From Paraburkholderia sp. SOS3 (GTDB lineage: Bacteria > Pseudomonadota > Gammaproteobacteria > Burkholderiales > Burkholderiaceae), in assembly GCF_001922345.1 (NCBI RefSeq), contig NZ_CP018812.1, forward strand, positions 1,364,001 to 1,428,000: a stretch of DNA of 64,000 bases. Reading direction: 5' to 3'. Both the position numbers and the translations under genes were made by a program. This document shows positions 9,604 through 19,340 of this stretch, piece after piece. Under the pieces are notes generated by a model, which was given only the letters and a program-made list of their open reading frames with translations, was not told the origin of the DNA and ran no database searches. Each line of letters opens with the position of its first letter. Positions within the stretch are counted from its first letter, which is position 1.

Positions 9604-9708
9604 GGATATCTCCGTGATATGACGCATGACATGCATAGATGCGCACAAACAGGCGCCGTTGCCGGCGCCCTGCTTGCGACGTGTCCAAGCCGTCGCCTGA
9701 CTGACTGT

Positions 9709-10419
9709 TCAATGGCCCGCGCTCTGGCCGCCATCGACGTGCAGGATCTCGCCGGTGACGAACGGCGCGTTGTCGAGGTACAGCACCGCGTTGACGATAT
9801 CACTCATTTCGCCCATATGGCCAAGCGGATGCAGCGCACCGAGCGCGTCGTGCGTTTCCACTGCGTGCATCGGCGACTTGATGATGCCGGGCGACACTGC
9901 GTTGACGCGAATGCCGGTCTTCGCATATTCGATGGCGAGCGACTTCGTGGCGGCGTTCAGGCCGCCCTTGGTCAGCGAGGCGAGCACGGACGGCACGCCC
10001 GACACCGCATGGTCGGCAAGCGACGTCGTGATCTGAACGACGTGGCCGCTTTTGTTCTTTTCCATCTGCTCGATCGCGAATTGCGTGACATGGAAGAAGC
10101 CGCTCACGTTGACGTTCAGGACCGCCGCGTAATCTTCAGTCGTATATTGGGTGAACGGTTTCGCGATGAAGATGCCCGCGTTATTGACGAGCGTGTCGAT
10201 GCGCCCGAAGTTGGAGATCGCCGCATCGATCACGCGCTTTGCGACCTCGCGATCGCCGATGTCGCCGGCAATCGTCACGATGCCGGGATCGTCGGAGGGC
10301 CTGATCGATCGTGCCGTTGCGACAACGGCGTAGCCTTGCTCGCGGAAACCCTTGACGATTTCAGCACCGATGCCTTGCGATGCACCTGTGACGACTGCGA
10401 CTTTCTTCGGGTTGCTCAT
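9709..10419 (-). CDS. SDR-family protein lacking the catalytic tyrosine
   Basis: A 236-residue Rossmann-fold protein of the short-chain dehydrogenase/reductase family. The cofactor loop TGASQGIG (residues 11-18), NNAG and the C-terminal 'VTGEILHVDGG' are intact. At the active site the usual YxxxK reads ASLTK, so the catalytic tyrosine is alanine while the lysine is kept. The start at 10419 has a GAGG site upstream; the longer frame lacks one. It is divergent from the LysR gene at 10800, which probably regulates it together with the tautomerase gene downstream. It may be a non-classical reductase or a binding protein. Confidence 0.85.
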   Translation of the reverse strand: MSNPKKVAVVTGASQGIGAEIVKGFREQGYAVVATARSIRPSDDPGIVTIAGDIGDREVAKRVIDAAISNFGRIDTLVNNAGIFIAKPFTQYTTEDYAAVLNVNVSGFFHVTQFAIEQMEKNKSGHVVQITTSLADHAVSGVPSVLASLTKGGLNAATKSLAIEYAKTGIRVNAVSPGIIKSPMHAVETHDALGALHPLGHMGEMSDIVNAVLYLDNAPFVTGEILHVDGGQSAGH

Positions 10420-10799
10420 GATGTACCTCGTGAAGTTGATTGATCTGCATCGAGCCAGCGGCATCGATTGATTGACAGAGTAGGTAATGTCGTGAGGTTT
10501 GCGCATACCCGCGATGAACAAAGAGACTTAACTTCACGGAACAAATGGATGTCGAATGGTGCTCGGAAATCGCATCAAATGCCGGGAGGCCTGCAAACAG
10601 GCGTTCAGAAGGGGTGCCGCGACGGATCGAGCCAACGCGGCGCATTATTGATTCCGTGTAACAACGCTTATTACATGCGGACACGCATGCGAGGGCTATG
10701 GGCTTACACTGCAGGCGGGGCGAAACTGAGGCAGCATTTCGCGGCGACATCAAGCCGTGAATTTCTCGAACAAGTGCACTAAGAACCGAAGGCGTCTGT
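10420..10799. promoter_or_regulatory. Divergent SDR/LysR control region
   Basis: A 380-base gap without a credible gene between the divergent SDR and LysR genes. It should hold both promoters and the LysR operator. I see a short GCCTG/CAGGC hairpin near 10580 but no confident promoter boxes. Confidence 0.45.
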
Positions 10800-11759
10800 A
10801 TGGACACGCTCCGCAATATGAAGATCTTCGTCGAGGTTGCAGAAGCGGGTAGCTTCACGGCAGCGGCCCAGCAACTCGACACGACAACGGGCTATGTGTC
10901 GAGATCGGTCTCCGAACTGGAGGCGCATCTGCGCACGCGCTTGCTGAATCGCACGACGCGACGAATCGCGCTGACCGAGGCCGGCGAGCGCTATCTAAGC
11001 AGGTGCCTCGCGATTCTGGAGTCCGTGACGCAGGCGGAACTCGAAGCGTCGGAAGCGCATGCGAGGCCCGCCGGCACGTTAAAGGTGCATGCGATGTCGA
11101 GCATCGGGCAAAACTATGTCGTGCCCGCGGTTGCTGCGTTTCAGGAGCGCTTTCCCGCGGTAACCGTGGATCTCGTGCTGTCGCAGAATGTGCCCGATCT
11201 GCTCGAAGACGGGTTCGACGTCGCGCTGCGCGTCTCGCCCGGTGCGCTGCCCGATTCGAACTACATCTCGCATCAGTTGGGAACGGTGCGCAGCGTGCTG
11301 TGCGCGTCGCCGTCGTACCTCGACGTGCATGGCGTGCCGGAATCGGTCGAAGACCTGTCGCATCACATGTGTTTGCAGGTCGCGATACCGATCTTTCCGG
11401 CGGACCGCTGGACCCTGATCGGCCCCGACGGGGCGCGCGAATTTCCTCTGCCGAATACGCGTTTCAGGGTGAATTTGCCGGATGCGATGGCCGCAGCGCT
11501 TCATGAGGGGATGGGCATCGGCGCACTGCCGGCGCTGACGGTGCGCTCGGCGTTTCGTCATCGAACGCTGGTGCGTGTGCTGCCGGAATACTATCTGCAG
11601 GAACTCAATATCTATGTCGTCTATGCGTCGCGTCAGTATCTCGACGCGAAGATCAAGGCATGGGTCGAGTTCGCGAAGGAATGGATTGCCGATGCGTTGC
11701 AGGAGGACTCGGTTGCGTTCAGGAAGCCCGCGCAAGCGGGCAAGCCGGACGAGGGTTGA
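10800..11759 (+). CDS. LysR-family transcriptional regulator
   Basis: A 319-residue LysR regulator. It starts MDTLRNMKIFVEVAEAGSF, continues through the helix-turn-helix (TAAAQQLDTTTGYVSRSV) and a linker helix, then the substrate-binding domain ('PAGTLKVHAMSSIGQNYVVPA', 'LEDGFDVALRVSPG'). This is the CrgA/PecT-like branch. It is divergent from the SDR-tautomerase pair, the usual position of a LysR activator relative to its target, so that pair is the likely regulon. The final 25 residues are a polar tail with no known function. Confidence 0.88.
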   Translation: MDTLRNMKIFVEVAEAGSFTAAAQQLDTTTGYVSRSVSELEAHLRTRLLNRTTRRIALTEAGERYLSRCLAILESVTQAELEASEAHARPAGTLKVHAMSSIGQNYVVPAVAAFQERFPAVTVDLVLSQNVPDLLEDGFDVALRVSPGALPDSNYISHQLGTVRSVLCASPSYLDVHGVPESVEDLSHHMCLQVAIPIFPADRWTLIGPDGAREFPLPNTRFRVNLPDAMAAALHEGMGIGALPALTVRSAFRHRTLVRVLPEYYLQELNIYVVYASRQYLDAKIKAWVEFAKEWIADALQEDSVAFRKPAQAGKPDEG

Positions 11760-11815
11760 GTCGTTCGCTCGCGCCGTCGCGTCGCTTGCATCGCGAATGC
11801 CGTGAATCGCGTCGG

Positions 11816-13036
11816 TTACTTGCAGGCCAGAGCGGCAGCCGCGATCAGCGCGGCACCCGCGGCCATCAGCGGCTGTTCGAACGAATGCGTGCGCGCGAAC
11901 AGCGCGGTCGATACGAGCGGCCCGAGAATCTGTCCGACGCCGTACGCCGCCGTCATCGTCGCCATGATGTTGAAACGCACCGTCGAGGCGATTTGCCTTG
12001 CGACCGGCATGGCGATCGTGACAGTGCCGACGAAGGTGCCGCCTACCAGCAACGCGCTCGCCAGAAACGTCGTCGCGGATTCGGCGAACACCGGCAGCAT
12101 CACGCCGGCCGCCTGTACGAGCAGGTTCAATGCCATCGAGCGGCGGCTGCCGAATCTGTGATTGAGCCAATGCCACAAGAAGCACGAGGGCACCGCGCCG
12201 AGGCCGAATGCGGCCCAGATATGAACGGGGTTGATGCCGGGCACCGCGTTTTTGACGAGCAGGGGCAGATACGTGGCGGTCACGATATAGCCGAAGCCCG
12301 CGAGGCCATACAGGGCGACGAGCACATACGCGTTGGGCGCTGAACGTTGGTGTGCGCCGTTTCTCGCGCCGGCGTCGGCGATCGCCTTTGCCTCTCGATC
12401 GTTCCCGGATTCCGCGTCTTCTGCGTCGGCGTTTTCGCCTTTGTCTTCGTCTTGGTCTTCGTCGCGGCGCGCCCCGAGGCGCGGCCATGCCATCGCGGAC
12501 AGCAACAGCGTCGCCGCAGCGAGCAATGCCCACAGCGCAGCGCTATTGAAGTGCTCCGCCGCGCCGATCGCAATGATTTCCGCGGAGACGACAATGCCGA
12601 GTCCAACGCCCGCAAACAGCACCGGCGCACCGTGATGGTGACCGACCACATGCAGCAGCCAGATCGAAGCGGCGACGAGCGAGACCGCGCTGACGACCCC
12701 GGCAATGAATCTCACCGCGGCGATCAGAGACGGTGAGAGGGGCAGCGAAAGCACAGCGAGACATGCAATCGTGCCGATCATCGACAACTGGCACAGCCGG
12801 GCCGCATGTCCATGCTTGAAGCGGCTCATCAAAATTGCGCCGAGCAGATAGCCCGCGTAATTCGCCGACGCCGCAACCGAGCCCGCCGTCACGTCGATCA
12901 CTCCATCGCGAACCATCAGCGGGTACATGCCGGTAAACGAAAAGCGGCCGAAGCCCATGCCTATTGCGAGCACCAGTGCGCCGGCGACGGCTTCGAGCGT
13001 ACGTGCGCCGCGCGCACGACCCATTGTGTTTTCCAT
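11816..13036 (-). CDS. MFS transporter, YbfB/YjiJ type
   Basis: A 406-residue inner-membrane carrier of the major facilitator superfamily with about twelve membrane segments. The N-terminal 'ALVLAIGMGFGRFSFTGMYPLM' is characteristic of the YbfB/YjiJ group. The start at 13036 follows AAAGG at good spacing; the upstream 39 codons of the open frame have non-membrane, arginine-rich composition and are unlikely to be translated. The loop between helices 6 and 7 carries an unusually acidic stretch (RRDEDQDEDKGENADAEDAE) encoded by near-repeated GAC/GAG codons, so it may vary in length between strains. The substrate is unknown. Confidence 0.85.
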   Translation of the reverse strand: MENTMGRARGARTLEAVAGALVLAIGMGFGRFSFTGMYPLMVRDGVIDVTAGSVAASANYAGYLLGAILMSRFKHGHAARLCQLSMIGTIACLAVLSLPLSPSLIAAVRFIAGVVSAVSLVAASIWLLHVVGHHHGAPVLFAGVGLGIVVSAEIIAIGAAEHFNSAALWALLAAATLLLSAMAWPRLGARRDEDQDEDKGENADAEDAESGNDREAKAIADAGARNGAHQRSAPNAYVLVALYGLAGFGYIVTATYLPLLVKNAVPGINPVHIWAAFGLGAVPSCFLWHWLNHRFGSRRSMALNLLVQAAGVMLPVFAESATTFLASALLVGGTFVGTVTIAMPVARQIASTVRFNIMATMTAAYGVGQILGPLVSTALFARTHSFEQPLMAAGAALIAAAALACK

Positions 13037-13642
13037 CGGAATGCCTTTGTCGAGTGTGGCCCGGAAGAGTCCGCCCTTGTGCGGCGCGACTGCGTGCGCA
13101 AGCTGGCGCGCGCGGCTAGCGCAGCAACAGCGCGTGATCGAGCGAACTAGCACTCTAAGAGGCGCGGCATCATTGAAACAGTCTGTTTGGGGTAAACGGA
13201 TTGTTTACTGGACGAGCGTAGCCGGCGTTTTTCGTTGGGCGCAAAGAATGGCGACATGTCATGTAAGCGGCACCTGAAGCGCTTACCGATCGCGGTACGG
13301 CATTCGGGCGCGCGCCAAAGTGTGGCTTGAATGCGCGGCTGAAATGGGCCGCGTCTGTGGATCGCCAGCGGTTTGTTCGAAAGATGCCGGAAGACGTGCC
13401 GGCGAAAGAGAAATTTACAGCGAAAATAATTTTATTAGGATTGCAAGTCAGCTGCGTTACGACTTGCTGATTAAAAAATTAATCTTCATTTTAATTTTAC
13501 CGATGTCGAAAAAATGATAGGAATTTTTCTAAAGTGCTGTTTACGAATTAAAAAGAAAAAGTAACTTGCCGGTCACGTAATGTGAATAGACTCGCGCGGT
13601 TTTTCCTGAAACTGGATTAGTAAACCCCGGAGTCGTTCACAC
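13037..13642. other. 606-base intergenic region with an AT-rich block
   Basis: This lies between the leftward MFS gene and the rightward PAP2 lipoprotein gene. No convincing gene was seen. From about 13405 to 13570 the sequence becomes strongly AT-rich (runs of A and T, no coding bias), unlike its surroundings, and should contain the promoter of the lipoprotein gene. GGAG sits ten bases before the ATG at 13643. Confidence 0.5.
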
Positions 13643-15595
13643 ATGCGTTTATACACAAATCGTTTGTCGCTGCACGCAGCGCTCGTATCAGGCGTTTTAC
13701 TGCTCGCCGCCTGCGGCGGCGGCGATGACAATAGCAGCAGCACGAATGCGTCGGCACCGCCGGCACCGCCGGACCCGAGTTTCGTCGATAGCGCGCCGAT
13801 TCCCGACGTGCCCGCATTCGTCGATAACATCGCGACCAATCAGCGCGGCGACGCGCGCTTCGCTACGGTAGCCACGAATGCGGGTGTGCGTCTTGTCTCG
13901 CGTTTTCTCGATCTCTGGATGCCGCTAACGCCGATCGTGGACGCGGGCGTTTCCGCGCCGGCCGTGGGATCGTTCCCGGCCATCGTGCCATCCACCTGGA
14001 CCGGCCTGCCGAACGACGGCACGCCCGGCGGCACGATCCTCAATGCTGCCGTGCTGGCCCAGAACATCCAGTTCGCGAGCGACGAGACGACGAACCGCAC
14101 GCAGGCCCAGGCCGACGCAGCCTATTTCGACGACCGGCGCGGCAAAGGCTTTAGCGTAACCGACGGCATGGGGCCGCTTACCGACGCCTGGCGTGCCGCG
14201 GCCCAACAAACGACGTCGATCACGAGCATTCCCGCGAATGCGACGACCGTGCTGTTCAACGACACGGGGAACAATATCGGCGTCGGCGGCAGCGCGAATT
14301 CGACCTTCGGGCACGTGGTGGACCTGCTGTCGGCGATGGGCAATAACGCGTCGACGGAGCCGGCGAAGCGCTTTTACAAGTACGCACGGCCATACCGGTG
14401 GAGCACGAGTGTGATCGTCGATCCGACGCTGGTGCCGGCCGAAAGCACGGACCCGACCACCGACGGCGGTTATATCAGCGGCCACGAAGCGGAAGCGATG
14501 CGCGACGCGTTGACGATGGCTTACTGTGTGCCCGAGCGCGGCTCCGAGATGATCGCGCGCGGGCTCGAGCTGGGCGAGAACCGCATTCTTGCCGGCATGC
14601 ATTCGCCGCTCGATGTGATGGCGGGACGCATGTTTGCGATCGCGGCGGCCGTCGCCAATCTGAACGATCCGGCAAACGCTACTCTGAAGTCCGAAGCATT
14701 CCAGCAGGCGCATACGGCATTGGAAGCAGCGACGAATACGACACCCGCCAACTTCCTTGCGTTCGCGCATTCGGGAACGCTCGCTACCGACCGGTTCGCC
14801 GACTATGCGACGAACAAGGCCGACGAGATCAGACGCATGACGTTCGGCTTCGCGCAGATCGAATCGACCGACGCGGCGCCTGTGGTGCCGAAGGGCGCGG
14901 AGGTGCTGCTCGAAACGCGCTACCCGTATCTGAGCGCGGACCAGCGTCGCGTGGTGATCAAGACCACTGAATTTCCGTCCGGTTTCCCGGTGATGGACGA
15001 TCCGGAAGGATACGGACGCATCGACGCGTTCGCTGCGTTCAACGGCTATGGCCAGTTCAACGGCAGCGTCGTGATTTCGATGGATGCGACGCAAGGCGGG
15101 TTCAGTGCGAACGATACCTGGCGCAATGACATCACGGGCGCCGGCAAGCTGACGCTCAATGGCACGGGCACGCTGCAGCTTGCCGGCAATAACGGCTATT
15201 CGGGCGGCACGCAGGTGTCGGGCGGTGCGATCGAGGCGGATTCGGCAACGGCGTTCGGTACCGGCGATGTGTATGTCGGCGCGGGCTCGGCGATTGTCAG
15301 CGCGAGCGCGCCGGTGAAAGTGGGCGGCAAGTTCACGATGTTGCCGGGCACGACGCTCGAGATGGATGTCGATGGCTCGGGCGGCGGGCAACTCAATGTG
15401 GGCGGCCAACTGACGTTTGCGGGCAGCACGCTGCATGTGAAGTTCGCGAACGGCTTCACGCCGAAGGCGGGCGATACGATCGAGCTGATTAGCGGCGGTG
15501 TCGGCAACCAGCACTTCTCGACAGTGACGGTGGACGGGTTCAATGCGTCGGCGGTCTATTCGAACGGCACGGTATCGATCCGTATCAATTCGTAA
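13643..15595 (+). CDS. PAP2/haloperoxidase-like lipoprotein with autotransporter-type repeat tail
   Basis: A 650-residue exported protein. A lipoprotein signal ends at LLLAAC (Cys24) and is followed by a low-complexity Ser/Pro linker. Residues 60-370 carry the three PAP2 motifs: K242-x6-R249-P250, S279-G280-H281 in YISGH, and R314-x5-H320-x3-D324. This is the phosphatase/vanadium-haloperoxidase active site, here probably an acid phosphatase at the outer membrane or periplasm. From about residue 480 the sequence becomes Gly/Thr/Asn-rich with 'GAGKLTLNGTGTLQLAGNNGYSGGTQV', the autotransporter-associated beta-strand repeat. No beta-barrel translocator follows. It is a single-gene unit as far as can be seen. 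Confidence 0.85.
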   Translation: MRLYTNRLSLHAALVSGVLLLAACGGGDDNSSSTNASAPPAPPDPSFVDSAPIPDVPAFVDNIATNQRGDARFATVATNAGVRLVSRFLDLWMPLTPIVDAGVSAPAVGSFPAIVPSTWTGLPNDGTPGGTILNAAVLAQNIQFASDETTNRTQAQADAAYFDDRRGKGFSVTDGMGPLTDAWRAAAQQTTSITSIPANATTVLFNDTGNNIGVGGSANSTFGHVVDLLSAMGNNASTEPAKRFYKYARPYRWSTSVIVDPTLVPAESTDPTTDGGYISGHEAEAMRDALTMAYCVPERGSEMIARGLELGENRILAGMHSPLDVMAGRMFAIAAAVANLNDPANATLKSEAFQQAHTALEAATNTTPANFLAFAHSGTLATDRFADYATNKADEIRRMTFGFAQIESTDAAPVVPKGAEVLLETRYPYLSADQRRVVIKTTEFPSGFPVMDDPEGYGRIDAFAAFNGYGQFNGSVVISMDATQGGFSANDTWRNDITGAGKLTLNGTGTLQLAGNNGYSGGTQVSGGAIEADSATAFGTGDVYVGAGSAIVSASAPVKVGGKFTMLPGTTLEMDVDGSGGGQLNVGGQLTFAGSTLHVKFANGFTPKAGDTIELISGGVGNQHFSTVTVDGFNASAVYSNGTVSIRINS

Positions 15596-15720
15596 AGGCT
15601 TATGCGCATACCGCGCGAGTAACGCGCGGGTACGGCCGGCAACGGCCATGGCGGGCGACGAGCGACTGCATCGCAAGCGATTTACAATGCGGGACGTCCT
15701 TCGTCTCCCCGTCATAGTCG

Positions 15721-16299
15721 ATGAGCCAATTCAAAGCCGTTGCACTCGAGCATGCAAGCCGCCTGATCAATCATGGGCCGACCGTGCTCGTCACCAGCAG
15801 CGACGGCGTGCGGCGCAATATCATGGCCGCCGCCTGGTCGATGCCTGTCGAATTCACGCCGCCGCGTATCGCGATCGTTATCGACAAGAGCACGTATACG
15901 CGCGAGCTTGTCCTGGCGAGCGGCACGTTCGGCGTGTGCATACCGGGCGTCGCCGCGGCCGATCTGACGTATGCGGTCGGTTCGTCGAGCGGGCGCGGCA
16001 GGGACAAGTTCGCCGAATACGGCATCGAGCCGATCGCAGGCCCGGTGCTGGAGTTGCCGCTCGTGGAGACGAACTGCGCAGCGTGGCTCGAATGCAGGCT
16101 GATTCGCGAGCCGCATACCGAAGAGGCTTACGATACTTGCTTCGGTGAAGTGGTGTCGGCAGCGTCCGACCCGCGCGTGTTCGACAACGGGCACTGGATA
16201 TTCGATTCATCGAACGAGTCGTTGCATACCCTTCATCATCTGGGCGCCGGAAATTTCGCGAGCGCGTCGAACATACTGCGCGCGAGACCGCTTCCATAA
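15721..16299 (+). CDS. Flavin reductase-like domain protein
   Basis: A 192-residue FMN-binding split-barrel protein of the flavin reductase/flavoredoxin family. The family shows in the N-terminal 'PTVLVTSSDGVRRNIMAAAWSMPVEFTPPRIAIVID', in 'STYTRELVLASGTFGVCIPG', and in the late 'CRLIREPHTEE' strand. Members transfer electrons from NAD(P)H to flavin, often for a partner monooxygenase, but no partner is adjacent. The ribosome site is weak. A GC-rich hairpin (15611-15629) separates it from the lipoprotein gene. Confidence 0.85.
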   Translation: MSQFKAVALEHASRLINHGPTVLVTSSDGVRRNIMAAAWSMPVEFTPPRIAIVIDKSTYTRELVLASGTFGVCIPGVAAADLTYAVGSSSGRGRDKFAEYGIEPIAGPVLELPLVETNCAAWLECRLIREPHTEEAYDTCFGEVVSAASDPRVFDNGHWIFDSSNESLHTLHHLGAGNFASASNILRARPLP

Positions 16300-16477
16300 G
16301 TTTTATCCGCCGCCATTCCGCCTTTCCCGTTGCGTCATTTCGCACGTCGTTGCGGGCCGCATTGAACACCGCATCAGGGTCCATGCAAGACTTTCGAGGT
16401 CCGGGTACGCAGATCGGTCGGTAGACCCATGAGCGCACCGGGCGCCGTTTTTATGCAACCGCAACGGGAACGGACCT

Positions 16478-17341
16478 ATGAATACGCCAATTTCGTGCCA
16501 TCGTCGTACCGTCAACGGGATCAAGCTGCACTACACGCTTGCAGGCGATGGCCCTCCGGTCGTGCTGCTGCACGGCTTTCCCGAAACGTCGCATACATGG
16601 CGGCGGCAGATACCGGTACTGAGCCGCCACTATCAGTTGATCGTGCCGGACCTGAGAGGCTATGGCGCCTCCGATAAGCCGGTGAGCGGCTACGACAAGC
16701 GCACGATGGCGAACGACATCAAGGAACTGCTCGCGACGCTCGGCATATCCCGTGCCGCGGTGATCGGGCATGACCGCGGCGCGCGCGTCGCGACGCGGCT
16801 CGTGAAAGATCATCCGTCGCTGGTCGCGCGCTTTGCGGCGCTCGACAATATTCCGACGCGCATGATTTTCGAGCGCATGAATGCCGATTTTGCGCAAGCG
16901 GGCTGGTTCTTTTTCTTCAACGGCGTGCGCGATCTGCCCGAAGCACTCGTGCAAGGGCGCGAAGAAGTGTGGCTGCGCCATATTTTCACATCGTGGCTCT
17001 ATGACATCAGCGCGATCAGCGATACGGACATCGAAATCTATCGCCGCGCGTATGCGGCGCCCGGCGGTTTGCGCGGCGCATTCGAGGACTACCGCGCATG
17101 GCGGCAGGATTTCGAGCAGGACAAGCAGGATGCGAACGTGAAAATATCGGTGCCGACACTTGCGCTATGGGGTGCCGAGTTCGACGGGGCGAAATTCGTC
17201 GATATGCGCGAACTCTGGCACGAGATGGCCTCGGACCTTACATGCGCGCCGATCGCGCTAGCAGGCCACTTTCCACACGAAGAGCGGCCGATCGAAACGA
17301 ATGAAGCGCTGCTTGCTTTTCTGCGCGACTGGAAGGGGTGA
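16478..17341 (+). CDS. Alpha/beta hydrolase, epoxide hydrolase/haloacetate dehalogenase-like
   Basis: A 287-residue alpha/beta hydrolase. The oxyanion segment LHGFPETSHTWRRQ and the nucleophile elbow GHDRGA (Asp99) place it with enzymes that use aspartate, such as epoxide hydrolases and fluoroacetate dehalogenases. A general-base histidine is available in AGHFPHEERP near the C-terminus. The cap domain (about 130-210) is Trp/Tyr-rich, as in the dehalogenase group. A dehalogenase or epoxide hydrolase role is likely but the substrate cannot be read. It stands 178 bases after the flavin reductase gene on the same strand. Confidence 0.85.
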   Translation: MNTPISCHRRTVNGIKLHYTLAGDGPPVVLLHGFPETSHTWRRQIPVLSRHYQLIVPDLRGYGASDKPVSGYDKRTMANDIKELLATLGISRAAVIGHDRGARVATRLVKDHPSLVARFAALDNIPTRMIFERMNADFAQAGWFFFFNGVRDLPEALVQGREEVWLRHIFTSWLYDISAISDTDIEIYRRAYAAPGGLRGAFEDYRAWRQDFEQDKQDANVKISVPTLALWGAEFDGAKFVDMRELWHEMASDLTCAPIALAGHFPHEERPIETNEALLAFLRDWKG

Positions 17342-17572
17342 CGTCGAGCTATGAAATCGTATTGTTGGCTTAATGTAGGGTAGATGATGTACCCATACGG
17401 AATGAAAGCGTTTATCGCGCGAATAGCGCGAAACAAGGCGCTTTTATCGCGAGAATGCGCCACGCCTTCGTGCCTTAAGCTTCAAGCGTGGGGCCATATC
17501 GGCTTCCCTAGCGGCTTCCTCGTGGCCTTGCATCATGCACGCAGCGGCCGCGGCGCATTCAAATCGACGACC

Positions 17573-19330
17573 ATGGCCACACTTCCGACTGGCGAGCCGC
17601 GCCAGGAGCAGCAAACGCAATCGCAGCGGCAGCATGTCCAGCAACATCATACCTGGCCAGACGCGCCTCGTCCCGAGGGCCCCTACGCCGAGGCGCTAGC
17701 GAAGGTGAAGCCGCTTATCGATGCAAACGCGCCGATGAGCGACGCGAGTCTGGTTCAGGCGCTCAATATTGCCGCGATCAGTTCGCTTGGCCTCAAGCAG
17801 CCGGAGGACGCCGAACGCTACTGGCGCCGCGCGATCGACGTGCAGCCCGATTTTGTCGAGGCGTATAACAGCCTCGGCATTCTGTTTAAAGGAATGGGGC
17901 GGCTCGAAGAGGCGGAGTCGATTTACCGGCAGTTGCTCTGCGTGCGTCCCGACTATGTGGAAGGGCACAACAACCTCGGCGCGGTGCTGTTCGATCTGAA
18001 CCGCCTGCCCGACGCGGAAGCCGCGTATCGCGATGCGATTGCGCGGCGCGCCGATTGCACGGAGGCTTATCACAACCTCGGCAAGTTACTGCATGCGACA
18101 AAGCGCTTTGCCGAAGCGGAAGAAGCCTATCGAAAAGCCTTGCAGCTGCAGCCGAATCTCGTCGAAAACCATGTTCACCTCGGCAATACGCTGCAGCAAC
18201 TGAACCGGCTTGCCGAAGCAGACGATGCCTATCAACGCGCGCTCGCGATCCGCATCGACATTCCCGAAGTGCACCACAACCGCGGAATCGTGTTGAAGAT
18301 GCTTGGCAGATTGAGCGAGTCGGAGGCGTCGTATCGTCGTGCGATCGCGTTCCGCCCGAACTTCCACCTCGCCCGCTTTTCGCTCGGTTCGTTGCTGCTC
18401 AGTATCGGCCGCTACGAGGAAGCGTGGCGGCTTTACGAATCGCGCTACGAACAGGAAGGGAACATCCATCACCATAGCGCGTCGGTGTTGCGCTGTCCGC
18501 GCTGGCGCGGCGAGCCGCTCGCGGGCAAGCGGCTGCTCGTCTGGCAGGAAGACGGGCTCGGCGACATGATTCAGTTCGGACGCTATCTGCCGCTGCTCGA
18601 AGCGCAAGGCGTCACGCACATCACGTTCGCTTGCGCGAGTGCATTGCGGCGCCTGTTCGAGCGTGTCGATGGCGTCGACGACGTGATGAGCCACGGCGAA
18701 GCGTTGCTGCGCTCGAATACGTACGACATGTGGACGAGCCTGATCAGCGTTCCCGCGTATCTGCACACGACGTTGCGTACGATTCCACCGGCGCTGGCCG
18801 TGACGGCGGACCCTGCGCTCATGCGGCAATGGGCCGGGCGCCTCGCAGCGTTGCCCGCTGGACGCAAGGTCGGCCTCGTCTGGAGGGGCAATCCGAAGCA
18901 TCACAACGATGCGAACCGGTCGGTGCCGTCACTGGCGGCTTTGGCGCCGCTGTGGAGCGTGCCGGATATCTGCTTCGTGAGCTTGCAGAAGGGGCTGGGC
19001 GAAGACGAAGCCAACGCGCCGCCCGCTAATCAGCCGCTGCTGCATCTCGGCTCGGAGGTCGCGGACTTTGCCGATACCGCGGCGATCGTTGCGCAGCTCG
19101 ATCTGCTGATTTGCGTCGATACGTCGACAGCGCATCTTGCGGCGTCGCTTGGCAAGCGCTGCTGGGTGCTGCTGCCGGCACATGACGTGGACTGGCGATG
19201 GCTGCGCGAACGCAGCGATTCGCCGTGGTATCCCGATACCGTGCGGCTGTTCAGGCAAGCCGAAAACGAAGGGTGGGGCGCGCTGATCGAGCGTGTGCGC
19301 GAGGCGTTGAGCGACGTCGAGTTCCGATAG
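17573..19330 (+). CDS. TPR protein with glycosyltransferase-9-like C-terminal domain
   Basis: About 585 residues from the ATG at 17573; the frame is open from 17384 but the extra 63 residues show no family character. Residues 25-300 hold roughly seven tetratricopeptide repeats (recurring 'A-x-NNLG-x-L....G....AE..YR.A....P'). The C-terminal half contains 'LLVWQEDGLGDMIQFGRYLP', 'VGLVWRGNPKHHND' and 'DLLICVDTSTAHLAASLGK', the signatures of GT9/heptosyltransferase-like proteins. Such TPR fusions are common in Burkholderiaceae, sometimes near flagellar or O-antigen genes; neither is present here. Role in glycan or protein glycosylation is inferred. Confidence 0.82.
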   Translation: MATLPTGEPRQEQQTQSQRQHVQQHHTWPDAPRPEGPYAEALAKVKPLIDANAPMSDASLVQALNIAAISSLGLKQPEDAERYWRRAIDVQPDFVEAYNSLGILFKGMGRLEEAESIYRQLLCVRPDYVEGHNNLGAVLFDLNRLPDAEAAYRDAIARRADCTEAYHNLGKLLHATKRFAEAEEAYRKALQLQPNLVENHVHLGNTLQQLNRLAEADDAYQRALAIRIDIPEVHHNRGIVLKMLGRLSESEASYRRAIAFRPNFHLARFSLGSLLLSIGRYEEAWRLYESRYEQEGNIHHHSASVLRCPRWRGEPLAGKRLLVWQEDGLGDMIQFGRYLPLLEAQGVTHITFACASALRRLFERVDGVDDVMSHGEALLRSNTYDMWTSLISVPAYLHTTLRTIPPALAVTADPALMRQWAGRLAALPAGRKVGLVWRGNPKHHNDANRSVPSLAALAPLWSVPDICFVSLQKGLGEDEANAPPANQPLLHLGSEVADFADTAAIVAQLDLLICVDTSTAHLAASLGKRCWVLLPAHDVDWRWLRERSDSPWYPDTVRLFRQAENEGWGALIERVREALSDVEFR

Positions 19331-19340
19331 CCGGTCGGCA

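Noticed and set aside
13925..15715. A 596-codon antisense frame over the PAP2 lipoprotein gene
   Set aside because: Low complexity, Arg-rich, no motif; the sense strand carries lipobox and PAP2 residues.
17384..17572. Longer N-terminus of the TPR protein
   Set aside because: The extra 63 residues show no family character, and the ATG at 17573 begins sequence typical for a linker before the repeats.
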